Positions 13,108 through 26,957 are shown, counted from the first letter of the stretch. The stretch: DNA of 64,000 nucleotides from Anoplolepis gracilipes (GCF_047496725.1 NC_132972.1:407501-471500); one strand, 5' to 3'. Notes: generated from the letters alone by a model not told the origin. Translations and numbers: made by a program.

Positions 13108-14589
13108 TTTTTACAAGTGCATGTAGCTATATATTTCTCGCTACATAAGATATTTGAGTTTAATATATAATAGTATATATAAGTGGTATTAATATAGTAT
13201 AAATGGTTATTATATGCGTAATGACGTTGAAACAGTCACTAGAATAGTGATAATGTTAATTTTCTGAAAATTATATTACATACGTTCATCATGACTATTT
13301 GGTCGCTTGCGGTCGAATTATCTCGCAAAGTTAATTTCGATAAATTATTACATTCGATCCCATTAGACAATTTAACGCGCCACATATTTTGTACGATTAC
13401 CACTTACAAATTTTATCATCGAGATGCATTGGCAAAGAATCGTTGACTGTTATTCGAGCCATTTGTTTAATTTCAGATCAGGCCAAACCACAGTCAATAT
13501 TTTATGAGACTTAATGAAAACTGTCAACGAGACGACAGCATTGAAAAATAAAACAGGTTTTTATATTAAGCCGATGATACGGGTGGTCGTTCTCTTCGAG
13601 TTTTAATGCATCGTTCGTTGCAACGAAATTAAATCGCTCATATATCATAGCGGAAAACTCAAAGTGACAAACTTTGAGTTTCTTCGTATAAATCGGATAT
13701 CCATGTGCGCCCATATACATGAGTTATATGACGATAAAAAAGAATATCGCACACTACCTCCATTACCATCTTGTATCAATTCGCGCTCGCAACAATAAAC
13801 GTGATTTTTATGATTTTGCTAAACGACGAAAATTGTACTGATAAATTCATTTTGTAGCTTTAATTCCATGAAACTGCATCACTATGTTACAATAACTGTG
13901 AGTTCGAATGGCAATATAAGCGAATCTCACACACACGTAGTGGTACAAATTTATATTGTCACGACAGTCACCTACTTTTCGGTGATGGCGATTATTGCGA
14001 TCTTACAATTCCAGGTAGCATATTATTCATTCTAAAGCTATATCAAATAATTTCATCTATTTCTAAATGTACTTTTTAGAAATTCCGAATAATTGTCTTA
14101 AATCTATTGTTTTTATACTATACTAATATACTTTTTTATAATGCAAAAATTTGCACATGCTAAATTTCTTTTATATAATATATATAAATTAATATTCTCT
14201 CTTTATATATATTTCGGATTCAGGGTGTCTATGCAAATCTTGTAAAAAAATTCCCTAAAAATTTCCTGATTTTCCAGGTATTTTTGTTCAAAATTCCAAG
14301 TAAAAAGAATATTTTCAAAACTTTTTAATACAACTTTCTCCAAAATAATTTTTTTTATTACATGCACTTTCTAATGTTTTTCATTCGTACGAAGGAAAAA
14401 CATGGAGCTTCTTAAGTTTCAATGTTAGATTTATAAATGTACTAAAAAAAACTGAATAACTTTCATAAGATAGTTTTTCATTTATATAAAATTTTCATTT
14501 CTTTTTCTTTAAAAGTTACAAAGAGTACGTACTCATATTCAATCTTATGTAAAGATATTAAGAATATAAATAAAATATATATATTTTTT

Positions 14590-15330
14590 TATATGGGACA
14601 AACTGATTGTGAGACATCAAGTTTACGTTGTCTCACTTTATTTACCGACGATTTTTAAAGCATTTCTTATCAGATTTTAAGCGCTTAGGAGTTCACAATA
14701 CTTATATAAAAAGTTCTATGCGTAAAAATTATTATAATATTAATTACACAAATTAAATTGCCAAAAAACATTGATCATGTTTCAATAATTTTATCGATTG
14801 ATGACATGTGTTATTCTTCGTTATTCTGCAATTATTTTTAATTTCTAGAAAGAGAGAAAGAGAGAGAGTTATATACATCAAAATTATTAGAATATTTATT
14901 TAACACACTACAAAATAGATCGCCCGAAATGTCAAACGTATAAATATCGAGATGAGACATTGGTGTTATTTCAAATCATAATTCTACCGACTTTAATGAG
15001 ATTTTATATCAGTATATAATCACTTTTAATATCCAGAGAGTTTTATGCATAAAAATTATTACAACATATCTATAAAACAAATTAAATTAGGAGACACCAA
15101 ACAAGTATTGATTGTACGCTGAGATGCTAGTCATATTTCGAATGTTCTATCGACTTTAAATGAGATTTCGTGTTATTTTTTGTGTCGTTCTGTAATCACT
15201 TATACTTTCTGAACAAAGTTCTCGATATGCGTAAAATTTATTCAAATATTTATTAAACAAATTAAATATCGAAACGCCGATGAATGTCATTTACGTCTAA
15301 TATCTCGGGCGATTTACTTTATATAATTTA
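14590..15330 (+). repeat. Degenerate tandem units inside the 14221-17452 element
   Basis: About four diverged units of roughly 165 bp recur. Shared landmarks are TATGCGTAAAAATTATTA or TATGCATAAAAATTATTA, ACAAATTAAAT, a gagacat/gagacacc block, TATCGACTTTAA-like sequence, and GTAATCACTT. Copies are well diverged, so unit borders are approximate. Confidence 0.55.
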
Positions 15331-15939
15331 TCTAATATATTATTCTAATAATTTTTACGCATAAAACTTTTTTTAAAACTATTGTACCATTCTCAACTGC
15401 TTAAAATCTGTATTCTCGGTCTAATATTCTTTTAATGGACAGCACTATTTGTTTAATTTATATACCAAGAATTCTAGAATTATTAAAAATAAAGTCAAAA
15501 CTCTCAACTCAATGAATTTCCACGAAATGAGATGCCAGTTTCACACCCACTCAAATAGAATTGCACGAAATATGCTATGCGATAACTGCGACAAAAAATT
15601 AATTCCGCGAATAATACGTAATAAATTATCTCATACGTAATAAATTATCTGATTGTTTCCACAAAATCTGATCCCAAGTCTACTCATCTTCTCCTAAGCA
15701 CTCGCAAAACACTCTGGCGATATTTTGCACGACACTCCAGATTTTTATACGTTTATTGATACACGAAGTCTATCTTACCTCGATACCTTACGTGTCGTCG
15801 CCCGAAATAACAAAATCACCACGTGCGTGATATATACAAAAAATTTAATGTGTTAATAGACTTTTTCGCGGATTAATAGACACGTATAATAAAACGAACG
15901 TTGGTCTTCAATTCGGCATTCCCGACACTCATTCGCGCG

Positions 15940-16345
15940 CGTGTTCCACTCCTCCTCCCCCTCCCCCTCCCCCTCGCAATCACTCGAATAAACCGCTTCC
16001 GACGAAATTGCGATTGTTAAATCTCTCCCTTGATACTCACGTATCCGTCGACAATTCGATGCTCTCCAAAATGTTACAAAACTCGCAACGTTTGTCAGTC
16101 AAGCAAATATTGTCAAAATACGCGCAAAAGCAACGGCGTATAAAAACATAGTAGGGGAACGACGAAGTTGCAGGCTTGAATAATTTCGAAAATCGCGAAA
16201 CACCATCAGTTGCGACAATTGCGTGCAAAACAATCTGTCTCGAGACAATGGCCCTTAAGAGTACTTAAACCTCCACTTGCGATGTACGCGATATTTGTCC
16301 AAAACTGACGAAAACCGCGACTTGTCTCGACATTGTTAGCTCGGT
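15940..16345 (+). repeat. GC-rich repeat family, locus A
   Basis: This block, rich in CpG, matches 27436-27787 at several spaced landmarks: CTCGCAAT, TTGATACTC then ATCCGTCGACA, TTGCAGG, ATCGCGAA, and CGACGAAAAC/TGACGAAAACC followed by CTCGAC. No open coding frame is shared between loci. It lies inside the 3.2-kb inverted-end element, so it may be part of a mobile element; a regulatory origin cannot be excluded. Confidence 0.6.
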
Positions 16346-17452
16346 TCCGCAGTCATGCCGCGCAAGTAGTAGAGCTGACCTTTAGAGCGGTCATGAGGTG
16401 GGGCTAGCATGCGTGTCTTGTATCACTGCGCGACTATGTTGCGTGTAACAACTGTCGTCCGCGATGTTTTTCCTTGTAATACGCTTCGTAGTGCACGTGT
16501 TTATTCTCTGTATTCTTTGCTCCGCGACGAAATAATATAATAATAATTTTTCTCTAAACGCGGAGAAAATAATAAAAATTAGAATATATAATATTTATAA
16601 TCGTGAAATATATTAACATATATACAAGAAATCACGCGCAATATTTTTATTCAATAATATATAAACGAATATTACATACGAGTACTATTTTACGAAAGAA
16701 TAGTACAATTATTCAAATATTTTAATATAAACAAATAACCGTTAACAAACAATAAAACAAATATATAATTTATCATTTTTATAGTTTGTACCAAAAGGGT
16801 CATTTATGCACATATTGGAACACATATATGTATGTATAAAATATATAAATGTGTATTAATATGTGCATAAATTCATTTGTTAAAGGCATTAATAACACCT
16901 TCTCTACATATGCACAATTAATTTATTATAAACGAGCAAAGATACGAGCGTTTCAATACTTATATGTCCGGTATCTCAAACAATTTAATTGTTTAATTAA
17001 TATTCTAATAATTTTTACACATAGAGCTTTTTATAAAACTATTATGGAATTTTCAAACGCTTAAAACCTAATAAAAAATGCTAAAAAAATCATCAATAAA
17101 CAAAGCAAGATGCAGTGAACTTGACATCTCACAATCAGTTTGTGTCGAGCCATTTTTATTGTCTAATAGTCAGAATTATTTGTTTAACCTTATCAAGAAC
17201 TCTAAAAAACTATCAAAAGTAGAGCCAAAACTCAAGAATTAATGAGTTTACAAAATAAGACACCAGTTTCACATACGGCTGACTGTTTGCAAGATGAAAA
17301 GCAAAATGATATACATATATTTAAAAAAATCGAAAAAATTCGCTGAATCTCAATAAAATTCCATGAAACTTTTCCATCTAATTTTTCCAGATACAAAGAA
17401 ATCCCTGAATATTCCCGATTTTCTGTATTTTTCCAGGGAATAGACGCCCTTG

Positions 17453-19608
17453 GATGGATAAAAACACTCTTCAATGTTTCAGTAATATATGGTGCAGTTA
17501 AGTAAACTCTATGACGAAGATATAAATGTGTGTGATTGGAGATGATCTGTATGAGAATAGTGAGTATAAAACTTGTTTTTATTTAATTTGTCTAAATATA
17601 TTTATAAAATAAATATTTGCATATATACACGTCTTACATTTAAACACTATTAACATTTTCACGGCTCTAAAGATTAAATGTGTTACCTAACAAAAAAATT
17701 CTTGTGCGTGATTCTTAAAAAATGTAGAATATATGTAATTTCATTTGCAGCAACAATTCATACATATGATATTCATAATACACATGGTACACATGGTACA
17801 CATTACAATGATTCTCTCAAAGGTTAGTAAAATTATATATCTGTTATTTAATAAACAATTTATTATTTATTAACGTTTCGTAAAATCTTATTCTTAATTC
17901 TGTATAGTGTATCACTATATACAAATATTCAATTTATAAAAAAATTTATTTAAAAAATTATATAAAAAAATTAGTAAAATTATAAATAAAGTATGTATAC
18001 ATATATAATTTCATGTGAAATATATTTCGTGACATCGTGTGTATATATTTAAAACTCGGATCCTATCTTTTATGAAAGTCGTGTACAAATTTATCTTCGC
18101 GTGGCAATATATTGATATTTATTATACGTTAATTCCTCGTTTAACTGCACTAAGAGTCTCTACGTGTTTTTAATTTATTTAGGCTCAATAAGTGTCATTA
18201 CAATGAAATCCAATTTAAATTTGCAGGGTTTCCTGCATCGCAGAGATAGAAAGTTTGCCTCCACAAAATCGAGTGTCACCGACAGCAGCAGCGGAAACTT
18301 CCGATATCTTGCTAAAAAATCGAAGCAGCAAAATTACTTGGCTATCCTAACGCGCAAGGAGCTTTTCCTTCGATCATAGTAAATAATCAACCAAAAAGTG
18401 TAACAACTTATTCTCCAAACTGAATTTATTTTACATAACTTCAGGCGAGAGATATTTCTATTGTTACTTTTCTCTATTAAACTTGCGTAAGTAATAATTT
18501 ATACAAAATTCCAGTCATAGTAAAATAGAATTTAAAAGTTGACATTGTGAAATTAGGAATAAAATTTTGTTTAAATATTTTTTATATTATTTCATTTGAA
18601 TTTTTTTCAATAATTATGTATTTACATACTAATTAAATCTTATTTAGTATATAAATAGGAGAAAGAACAATAGTATGTATTTAATTTCTATTATCATTTA
18701 TCATTGCAATATTCAAAACTATTGCACAAATGTTACTGTTTAAATCAAGAACATCAAACTCATTACCACCAGTCACACAGACAATTTCGTATTATACTTG
18801 TTAGAATTGTTTCCACTATAAGCAAAATAACATTTTACATATAAAAAAATCATTTTTTTATTTTTTAGCGTAATAAAATTTTTTATGTAATAAAAAAGAA
18901 AAAATCTTTTAATATGTTATATAGGTACAGGATGCTCGTTTGAAATTTTCCATTCTGTTTATTTTATAACTGACTAAATTTTGCAAAAAATGCCAAGGAG
19001 ATCAATTTTGATTTCAAGAGGAACATATGAGTACAATAAATTCAACTGGAAGATAAATAAATTGTACTTTAAACTATATTTCAAATTTTTTTATATCTAA
19101 AAGTTCCCAATGCGATTTCTCGGGAAGTAACTACTAAAAAAAGGCGGTTGTAAAAGAATCAAAAGATCTTTTAAAATGATGTTACTCGATCTCTATTGTA
19201 CCTCTATCCCATTGATTTTGGAAAGGATAATCTACCTCGAATTGACTGTTGAATTTATCGCACTATGTCCCTTTTGAGAATAAAATTATCTACTTTGGCA
19301 TTTTCTGCAAAAATTAGTCGGTCACTAACCGGATGAAAACTTTTCAAATAAACACATATATAAAACTTGGAATGATTAAAGCATATCAATGTGTTTGACA
19401 AGTATGATTTAAATTACAATTACGCACTCGTTTATTAGATTACAATATTATGTTTTATGAGGCTAAAAGATTTATGAACGTAATAGAATTTTATGTACAA
19501 ATTTATTTCATGTAGCAAAATGTAAATATTCATCAGTGGCAACTCAAAGTCAGTTTCGATTTGACGTTTCCTGACAACGAAATTTCTTTAAAATATTATA
19601 TCTTCGTG
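17453..19608. other. Noncoding DNA with two possible small + strand exons
   Basis: Two intervals have good splice borders on the + strand: 17751-17822, with acceptor tttgcag and donor AAAG|GTTAGT, and a segment starting at 18226 after acceptor aatttgcag. Joined in compatible phase they would end a protein in NDSLKGFPASQR. An alternative frame of the second segment is open to 18379. Neither reading is recognised. The remainder is AT-rich. Confidence 0.25.
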
Positions 19609-20980
19609 CACTGATCATCGAAATTCAGAAGGCAATCGCAAAAATTGAGATGATCAAATTCAGGAATAAATCGCTATGGGATTGTCGACTCTATAAAAAC
19701 CCACTCTAGGAAATTGTTATCGATATTGAGCTGGATGCAACCGAAATCGAAAAGCTGATAGCAAAAGACAAGAAATGGAGTCGTGACAGGCATGAACTCG
19801 CATCGCCTTACTACGAGAAGCATCAAGGGAACTCTCTTGAAAGTCAAAAGGCATCGTTCGAGGAAAAGAAGAATCCAAGAGAAAATAGCATAAACTTTAG
19901 AAAATCATATGAAAATTCATTAAAATCCAAAGCAAATCAAACGCAGAGAGACATATTGACTTTTAATATCAATATAACTTTTAATGTAAATGACTACGAT
20001 CATGTCGACTTACAAATCAGAAACGTAAAAAAAGATGGCCTCACTTTTATACCAAGTAAATCCAAAACAGAAAATCTAGTTGAGACATCAAGAGAGGCCA
20101 AGAAAAGTGTTTATATAAAATCAAATGTACTTACATCCATTAAAATTTTCAAAAACAAAAACACAAGTTTATTCTATATCAAACATGAAATCGAAACATT
20201 TTTCTGAAAAAATTGAAAAAATTTCCCGAAATAACTATCAACTAAAGAATCAAACCAAAGAAGATAAAAAAGATGTATTTACAAATTTGGACTCATCAGA
20301 AAAGATTTCAAAAGAAGATAATTATTTGCATATCAGCAGATATATGTATAAATTCTAACATTTTAATTGCAGGAAAGGACACTAAAAATGACTTTAATTT
20401 ATGCTAGTATACATCAATGACAAATCAGACTGATATTGGATAAAATATCAATAATATAAATATTAATAAAAACAATTCAAGATTAAATTTAAAAATAATA
20501 AAAGATAGCAATAAAGTTTTGACGTTCAATCAATATAAAGAAAAAGATATTTTTAAACAAGGCCTTAATAAGATTAATAGGGAAAAGTAACACGGAAACT
20601 AAAAATGATAACGATTTTGAAGAAACAATTGATAACCGTACTGATATTCGTAACTTGTCTAATAATACAAAATTTTCCGCCATGAAAACATCAATAAAAA
20701 TTAAACATCTCCACTCAAAACACTTGTCAATTAACGAGAATATGATTTTTAATGCAGACTTAAAGAAGTGAATTAGACGTGGCAGAAAAAAACTAGTAAC
20801 ATATCAAAACGCTTTTAACGATGTTTGAAATGCATCAGTTGATTAAAACAAGAAACAACAGTTTTTTAATAAAGAAATATAAAATAATTCGAAATAAATC
20901 GAACATCAATGAGAGGGAACCAAACTCGATAAATACCTTAAATTGACAGCAGCAGTAAAATTTTACTATACTTCATAATC
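19609..20980 (+). pseudogene. Decayed coding relic, Lys/Glu/Asn-rich
   Basis: A protein-like frame runs from about 19609 with a single TAG at 19706-19708, then stays open for about 166 codons to a TGA at 20205-20207 (readable pieces: IQKAIAKIEMIKFRNKSLW, then IELDATEIEKLIAKDKKW). Around 20125-20150 the coding character moves to the +1 frame, which continues to TAA at 20358. Beyond that, short Lys/Asn-rich segments (for example near 20600-20770) continue in changing frames broken by stops. The pattern is a gene that has accumulated frameshifts and nonsense changes. An alternative is that TAG-19708 is a splice acceptor and the piece is a live exon. No family is recognised, and similarity to the nearby precursor gene is not evident beyond composition. 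Confidence 0.5.
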
Positions 20981-21772
20981 GGCTAACACGCAATTCTTCG
21001 ACAAAATCCAATAGAGATAAAAAAAGAGAGAAAACCTATATTTTTCAAATAACATTTCCTTGATGTATAAATAAAATTATTACTTTAAAATCGCATATGT
21101 ATAAAAACAGAATAAACTTATTTTTTATTTACAATAGTGAAAATTTTAATATTTATTAATAGATACAACAAATTTTGTTATGCATAATTATTACTGTCTT
21201 GGCAAATAAAAAATTTGTTCAACAAAAATTGGCATACATAATATTGCATTACCTGCCTCATTTGTGATTAGTTTCTGTTGATATTCAAAATATCACAGCT
21301 CTTAAAATGTATCGATAAAATAAAAAAAATTGCAATTGCATTCGCATACGTCAACATTATCTGCATCTCGGTGATATTTACAAAAATCAAATCACAAAGT
21401 GTTTTCGCTTGAACGTTGCGAATAAGAATGAAAATTACTCGACCACAGGCGCACGTATGGTACTTTAATCGAATGCATAGTTTAATAAGACAAACAAATG
21501 CGGTCAAGCGATTGCACATCGAAACATGGTACTCTTGATTTTCCGTACCATTTACGAAATCAAATTGCTTCTGCATTAATATGAATGTTATCATTGATAA
21601 CATACAACCTATTTCAGTAGACAAAAAAGATATTATCTTTTAAAATGATTTTTGAACCATTTATTACCGTATAATCAAATTAACGTATGATAATCATAAA
21701 GAAAGATAATTTACCAAAATTATCAATGTATGTGATATATATAAGTCAAGTTTTATATATGTATATGTATTT

Positions 21773-21825
<53 letters not shown>

Positions 21826-22147
21826 TATAGGTAAATTAACCAAGAAAATGCAAGATAATTTATATTATTCTACATTTCGTTTATTTTCTGTTTCATGCAA
21901 ATAAATAATTTATTTAATTTTTATAATCCAGTTTTTCGCATAATCTTTTCCCAATTCGCAAAAAGATCGCAACTAATTGTTACATGTATATATCGTTCTT
22001 TGAAAAGTTTCTAGAATAGTTATGAGTAGAGAGAATTGTCATAACGGAGTTCGCTCGTGAATAATAAATCTAGCCCCACCACTATCCAATCAATCACCAG
22101 TATATGTATGTATATACGTGATGTGTATATCATATGTGCCGGACAAA
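20981..22147. other. Upstream region of the precursor gene
   Basis: AT-rich sequence before the ATG at 22148. It holds a (TG)n tract at 21779-21824. A minus-strand 118-codon open frame (21268-21624) has no recognised family and no splice support. The start site and core promoter of the precursor gene were not identified. Confidence 0.4.
21779..21824 (+). repeat. (TG)n microsatellite
   Basis: Uninterrupted TG dinucleotide run of about 46 bp, some 320 bp upstream of the precursor-gene start codon. Confidence 0.95.
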
Positions 22148-22238
22148 ATGGCCATCAGCTATAGTAACCACCTGTTCGTGCCTGTGGTGTTTGTATTCTG
22201 TCTCCTATCGCCACTCGTTCAAACTGAGGATTTGGACG
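22148..22238 (+). CDS. Secreted precursor gene, exon 1 (signal peptide)
   Basis: The exon starts at ATG in a favourable context (acaaaATGg) and encodes 30 residues plus one base. Residues 1-25 form a typical signal peptide: a short polar start (MAISYSNH), a hydrophobic core (LFVPVVFVFCLLSPL), then VQTEDLD with likely cleavage near VQT|ED. It ends at a consensus donor (GACG|GTGAGC) in phase 1. The single G left over combines with the AT that opens the exon at 30985 to give GAT (Asp31), which restores an open frame. The intervening intron is 8.7 kb. The protein is therefore expected to enter the secretory pathway. The 5' UTR and transcription start were not located. The splice partner is supported by phase and by the joined reading frame only. 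Confidence 0.7.
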
Positions 22239-23501
22239 GTGAGCATGAAATCCTTTATATAAAATTTCTTATTTTAATTTTTTTTGTATGAAATGATTTA
22301 ACATATAACAAGAGAAGAGTACTATCTTGTTTCGTAAAAAGAGCAAAAAATATATATGACCGTGACAAATTAATTTATTATCAATATTAGCAATGCAAGT
22401 GTAAGATGTTTGACACATTGAAAAGCTAAGAAACAAATTTAGTTATCTTATAATATTTTAAACAATCACAAAAACAAAAAAATTAATAAATTTTTTGAAT
22501 TCTATAATTTATTGCAAAACAAATTATTTAAAATTGTGCCAATTATACATATATATTATCAGGAATTTATATTTAATATAATATTATTTTTTTTAGTGAA
22601 TATTCTAATATATATAATGAATCCCAATATTATAATCCCACTTCGATAAATTTTTAGTTAACATTATTTAAAATAAATCTGCACAGATTTTAGAAAATCA
22701 GGATTATATGATCGCGTTATTTTAAGTTAAGTTATCGTTGACGTGTAGACGTGTATGTCAAGAGCTGGCAAAAAGGAATGCGATTTACTGTGACGACCAT
22801 GGCTATATCGTTACACCGTGATTTACGACGTAACAGTTAGACGTAACGACAAGCCAAACAAGAAAAACAAAAATCGATTAGAGTCATGTAACTGGCGTAA
22901 CACGGAATTCTTATCTCTATCCGCTTCGGCGGATCGACGTCGTGATTATATGGCAAAAGATCGGAAAGAGGATGATGAGCTTTTCTCACTTCCACGATAA
23001 TATTACCGATAATCATTTTCGATGTCTTTTTACGTAGTTGTATCGAGAAATCACATCTGTTATGCCGATAATATTTAATCAGTGCAGCGCAGAGATTACG
23101 CTGATTATATACGCTCGTGATAATTTAATTCTTTTATCTCGTTATATCTGAATCACACCTGAAATCACTGTTTTCACTCTGGTATTCTCATCAGATTATT
23201 TGTCACAGAGACACGAGAAGCTATCAGAAAGCATTTTGTCTGTATACGATACATTGTATAAACATGTTTGTGCTTTATTTCATTCTCTCGGCACCGCAGC
23301 AAATGTGTGAGCTAAATATATTTTCGAAGTTTACAGTCTCTCTCTCTCTCTCTTTGAATGTTTGTTTACACTTATTTTCTATTTTAATTTCTGCAGCATT
23401 AACTACAGATTTAATCATTACAAAATTTTATTAGAGATCAGTCAATATGATTTGTTTACTACGTTTGTAAATATGTATAAAAATATGTATAAAATTTTAT
23501 C

Positions 23502-23502
23502 T

Positions 23503-23570
<68 letters not shown>
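23502..23570 (+). repeat. Compound (CA)n(TA)n microsatellite
   Basis: About 19 bp of CA repeat run directly into about 50 bp of TA repeat. Confidence 0.95.
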
Positions 23571-23574
<4 letters not shown>

Positions 23575-26420
23575 CATGTATATGTATATATAAAAACAGA
23601 GAGAGAGAAAGAGAGAGACATATCTTATTTTTCACTTCACTTTAAATACATTTTGTTTTAATAGAATATTGAGTGTGACAATTAGGCAAATTATACAAAA
23701 AATATTTAATAAATATTTAATGATATCAACTATTAATATTAAACAGTAATGAAGGGAGAAGATATCTTCCAATTTCATTGAAGAAGAGCCGAGACTAATT
23801 GTAAATTAATCAATAACTTATAATTGGTATATTGCAGATATTCATAAAAAAAATTAATAAAAATCAGAATTAAATGGCCATGTTTAGTACTGAAATAATT
23901 AATTAGATGATTATGTTTAATATAATATAATATAATAATATGATGGATAAAATTATCATAGCTATTATTTCGGAATAATTACATATTATTTGACGGCCAT
24001 ATATGATAAAGGAAACTTAGTTACTTATTTGATATTCACTGGTTTCCAGAAAAGATCTTTTCTGACAATTAAAGTTAAGCTCTGTGACGTCAATCTCACA
24101 GATAAACTTAAATCCGCTCGAAATGGACGGTATCGATTTTCTATTTCCGACGCGGATCGTATCGCGATCGTAACGCGCCGGCCAAAGTCGCGGAGCGGTT
24201 CGCATAAAAGTCGTAGCTGAATGCAATCTCCGTGCACCGATAAAAGCTGTCGGATACTTTCAGCTCGTTATATCGATCCGCTCAAAATACGGTGCTAACT
24301 TTGTAGATTACAGTTTACTCCGTGTCGTAGTCCAGCATCAAAGGGTAAAGTTGCTTTTTCCCCCAACAAAAGCCGGCGCACCCAAAATCTAATTCCACCG
24401 TCAGTACTGGAGCGTCCAGCATGTCACGAAATAAATTAAATTCTGCTAAAAGTGCTACCCCCATTGGCGAGTTAATGCGGATTATATAATTTCCTTTCCA
24501 TTCTTAATTTACGTCGAAATCGCACGAGTTTTGTACTAGCGTGCGTTTTATTAATGTCATGAATTTTTTTAGCGTTCCCTACTTTGTCCTGGAAATATTT
24601 TGACGATATGTCTATTGTATAAATTATATTTTTTATATTGTTTCGCGGTTTTTTCGTTTGTAGTTGAAATATATTTTTCAATGGTTTTTTAAGAGTTGTA
24701 AATATATTCATGTATACACATTTATGTTACCGTAAATTTGATTAATTAGTTAATATATATAATTACGATTATTATATATAATTATACATATATATATATT
24801 TTTTTTTTTAAATAATAAAGTTATAAATATATTAGCAATAAAGTTATAAGTATATTATAAACTTGCATTTATTATTTCTATCAGTTTGGAAGTGGAAATT
24901 ATATTTATAATTACCGACCAATGTGATAAATTGAATAAAAATTTATTATATTTATCAAGATTATTGATAAATATGTAATAAATGCCGCTAATTGTACATA
25001 ATTACCAAATTAATCGATTTACAATAACATATATATATATATTATTATATCATATTCATATATTACATTAATGTTAATTATACTATTCACAAAAATATTA
25101 TATTCAAATTAATATTTGTTTTTTACTTTAGATTCAAGGTTTAATTAACGATTGCGAGATATGAAAAAATGAAATAAATAATAGAAATTTAATAATTAAA
25201 ATTCAATTAATTTACTTTTTTCAATCTCTCCCGAATTTATAATTTATCATTCTGTAAATAGGTACAGGAAAATTAAATCTTAATGGTGCGTTTGAGCATC
25301 TATGATTCTACCAAGTATTGGAAAATTTAAACGACATTTGCTATTCTGAGAACAAACAACGTTTTATTTTTCGACGCCACGATATCAAAAAATACATTAA
25401 AATGTTACGAATTACTAAATAATTGATCAAAGAATACTATAAAAATGTCTCTATCTCTTTCTCTCTTTTTTTTCTCATAGTTTTATAAAAATATATATTA
25501 AATATAAAAAAGATATTTCATAATAATTTTCCAATTATTTTTTTAATTTTATATCTTCTAAATATATTTTAATAATATGCAAAATGTGTAGACAACTCTT
25601 TGTTCAAAAATCTTTGTATATCTTAAAAAATATAATGTATAAATATTTTTGGAAATTTAATTGGCACGCAAACTTTAAAATAATAAATAATATTTAAATA
25701 TTCTTATGATAACAACGTTGTATATTTTATATTTCAAATATTATTCAATTTTGATTTTATCTAATACGTGCAATTTGCATTATTTTAAAAAGTTCAATAG
25801 AAGATACAATATACTATAGAGAGACGTAAACTATATGATTTAATAATCATATCAAGTGTACCGTGCAGTAGCATAAATATTGTTAGGTATACAAGTCAAA
25901 TCTGAAACATATATTTCTATTCGCTTCTTAAATAAATACAATATAATATATAAATTGTATACATTCGAGAGACATGAAGAAGGCAAAGATTAATCGAATT
26001 TTAGACATAGGCGGAATTTAATTAGAAATAAAACGTTAATTTGATCGTTTGAAAAATAATGAATAAAATTAATTTGTGTCTGTTTACTCTCACCATTCTT
26101 TTTATCATTATCGTAAAATAAACGCTAAATTTGTAAATTAATATTATATATTGGTTAATAAACTTTATATTTTAATGTATCAATATTTTTCATATACTTA
26201 ATTTGCATGGTTTATAAATTTCCTTTTTTCAAATATTAATGTTCTTTTTTTCTCTTTTGTACTCATTTAAAATGACTTTATTTACTTTAATTCATTAACA
26301 AAATAATTTCAATTCTAGCATTTTAATTATATAGTTTTACTTTTTTAATATCTCAAAAAATTTTCTCTTTTTTTTATATCACATATATGTATATCACAAA
26401 AACGCGTAATATAATATTTC

Positions 26421-26957
26421 ATTATTTTTCTAAAAATAAGTCAGTCATTATTTTCCGAATAATTTGTAACGTACTGTAATAAAGAAACTTACAGTACAGA
26501 GCCGATGCGCCGTCACGTTTGCTACTGTGTTAGCTTCCTAACATCTGATTTATTCTGCATCCGACTGCTGGCTCTGCTTTGTCCGTTATTTTGTGCTTGC
26601 GATGAATATTTATTGCATTTCGATGTGACATGATACACTCCGAGCGAACGGATAATACGAAGATATAGGACATTCTTTTTTATTATTTTCCTAAAAACTA
26701 AAAATAACAGTCAGTTGTTATTTTCTGAATGATATAATTTAAATAACGTACTGTAATAAAAAAACTTACAATATCGACTTGATGCGTCACAAATATACTA
26801 TTGCATATACTGCATTTGCTTCCTAATCTCTGCTTTATTTTATATCCGACTGTTGCTCTGTTTGCCGCTATTTTATACTTGCGATTATGTGTCGCACTTC
26901 GATGCGACATGATTGTCTCTGAACAAAGCGGACAATATAAAAAAATGCATTCGACAT
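26421..26957 (+). repeat. Two diverged tandem units of about 260 bp
   Basis: Unit 1 starts near 26421 and unit 2 near 26681. Shared blocks are GTCAGT..TTATTTTC, AACGTACTGTAATAAA, AAACTTACA, GCTTCCTAA, ATCCGACTG, CTTGCGAT and TTCGATG(T/C)GACATGAT, all in the same order. No shared open frame is present. Confidence 0.75.

Larger units (their letters stand above)
11589..14220. other. Noncoding DNA around the foldback repeat
   Basis: AT-rich sequence without splice-bordered coding frames. A TATAAAAGG motif at 12101-12109 lies 35 bases before an ATG that opens a 99-codon frame (12136-12435) of no recognisable family. 13440-14010 is slightly GC-richer with nothing identifiable. Confidence 0.4.
14221..17452. 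mobile_element. Composite 3.2-kb element with inverted ends
   Basis: The left end reads CAGGGTGTCTATGCAAA and the right end, read on the minus strand, CAAGGGCGTCTATTCCC, followed on both sides by AATTCCCTGA/TTTTCCAG-type subterminal sequence. Further in, 14595-14730 matches the reverse complement of about 17010-17140 (landmarks CAAACTGATTGTGAGA and TTTTAAGCG). Tandem degenerate units fill 14590-15330, and a GC-rich block fills 15700-16510. 15360-15560 also matches 17020-17280 in direct orientation. No transposase frame is evident. No target-site duplication is clear, so the exact borders are approximate. Class II is inferred from the ends. Confidence 0.6.
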
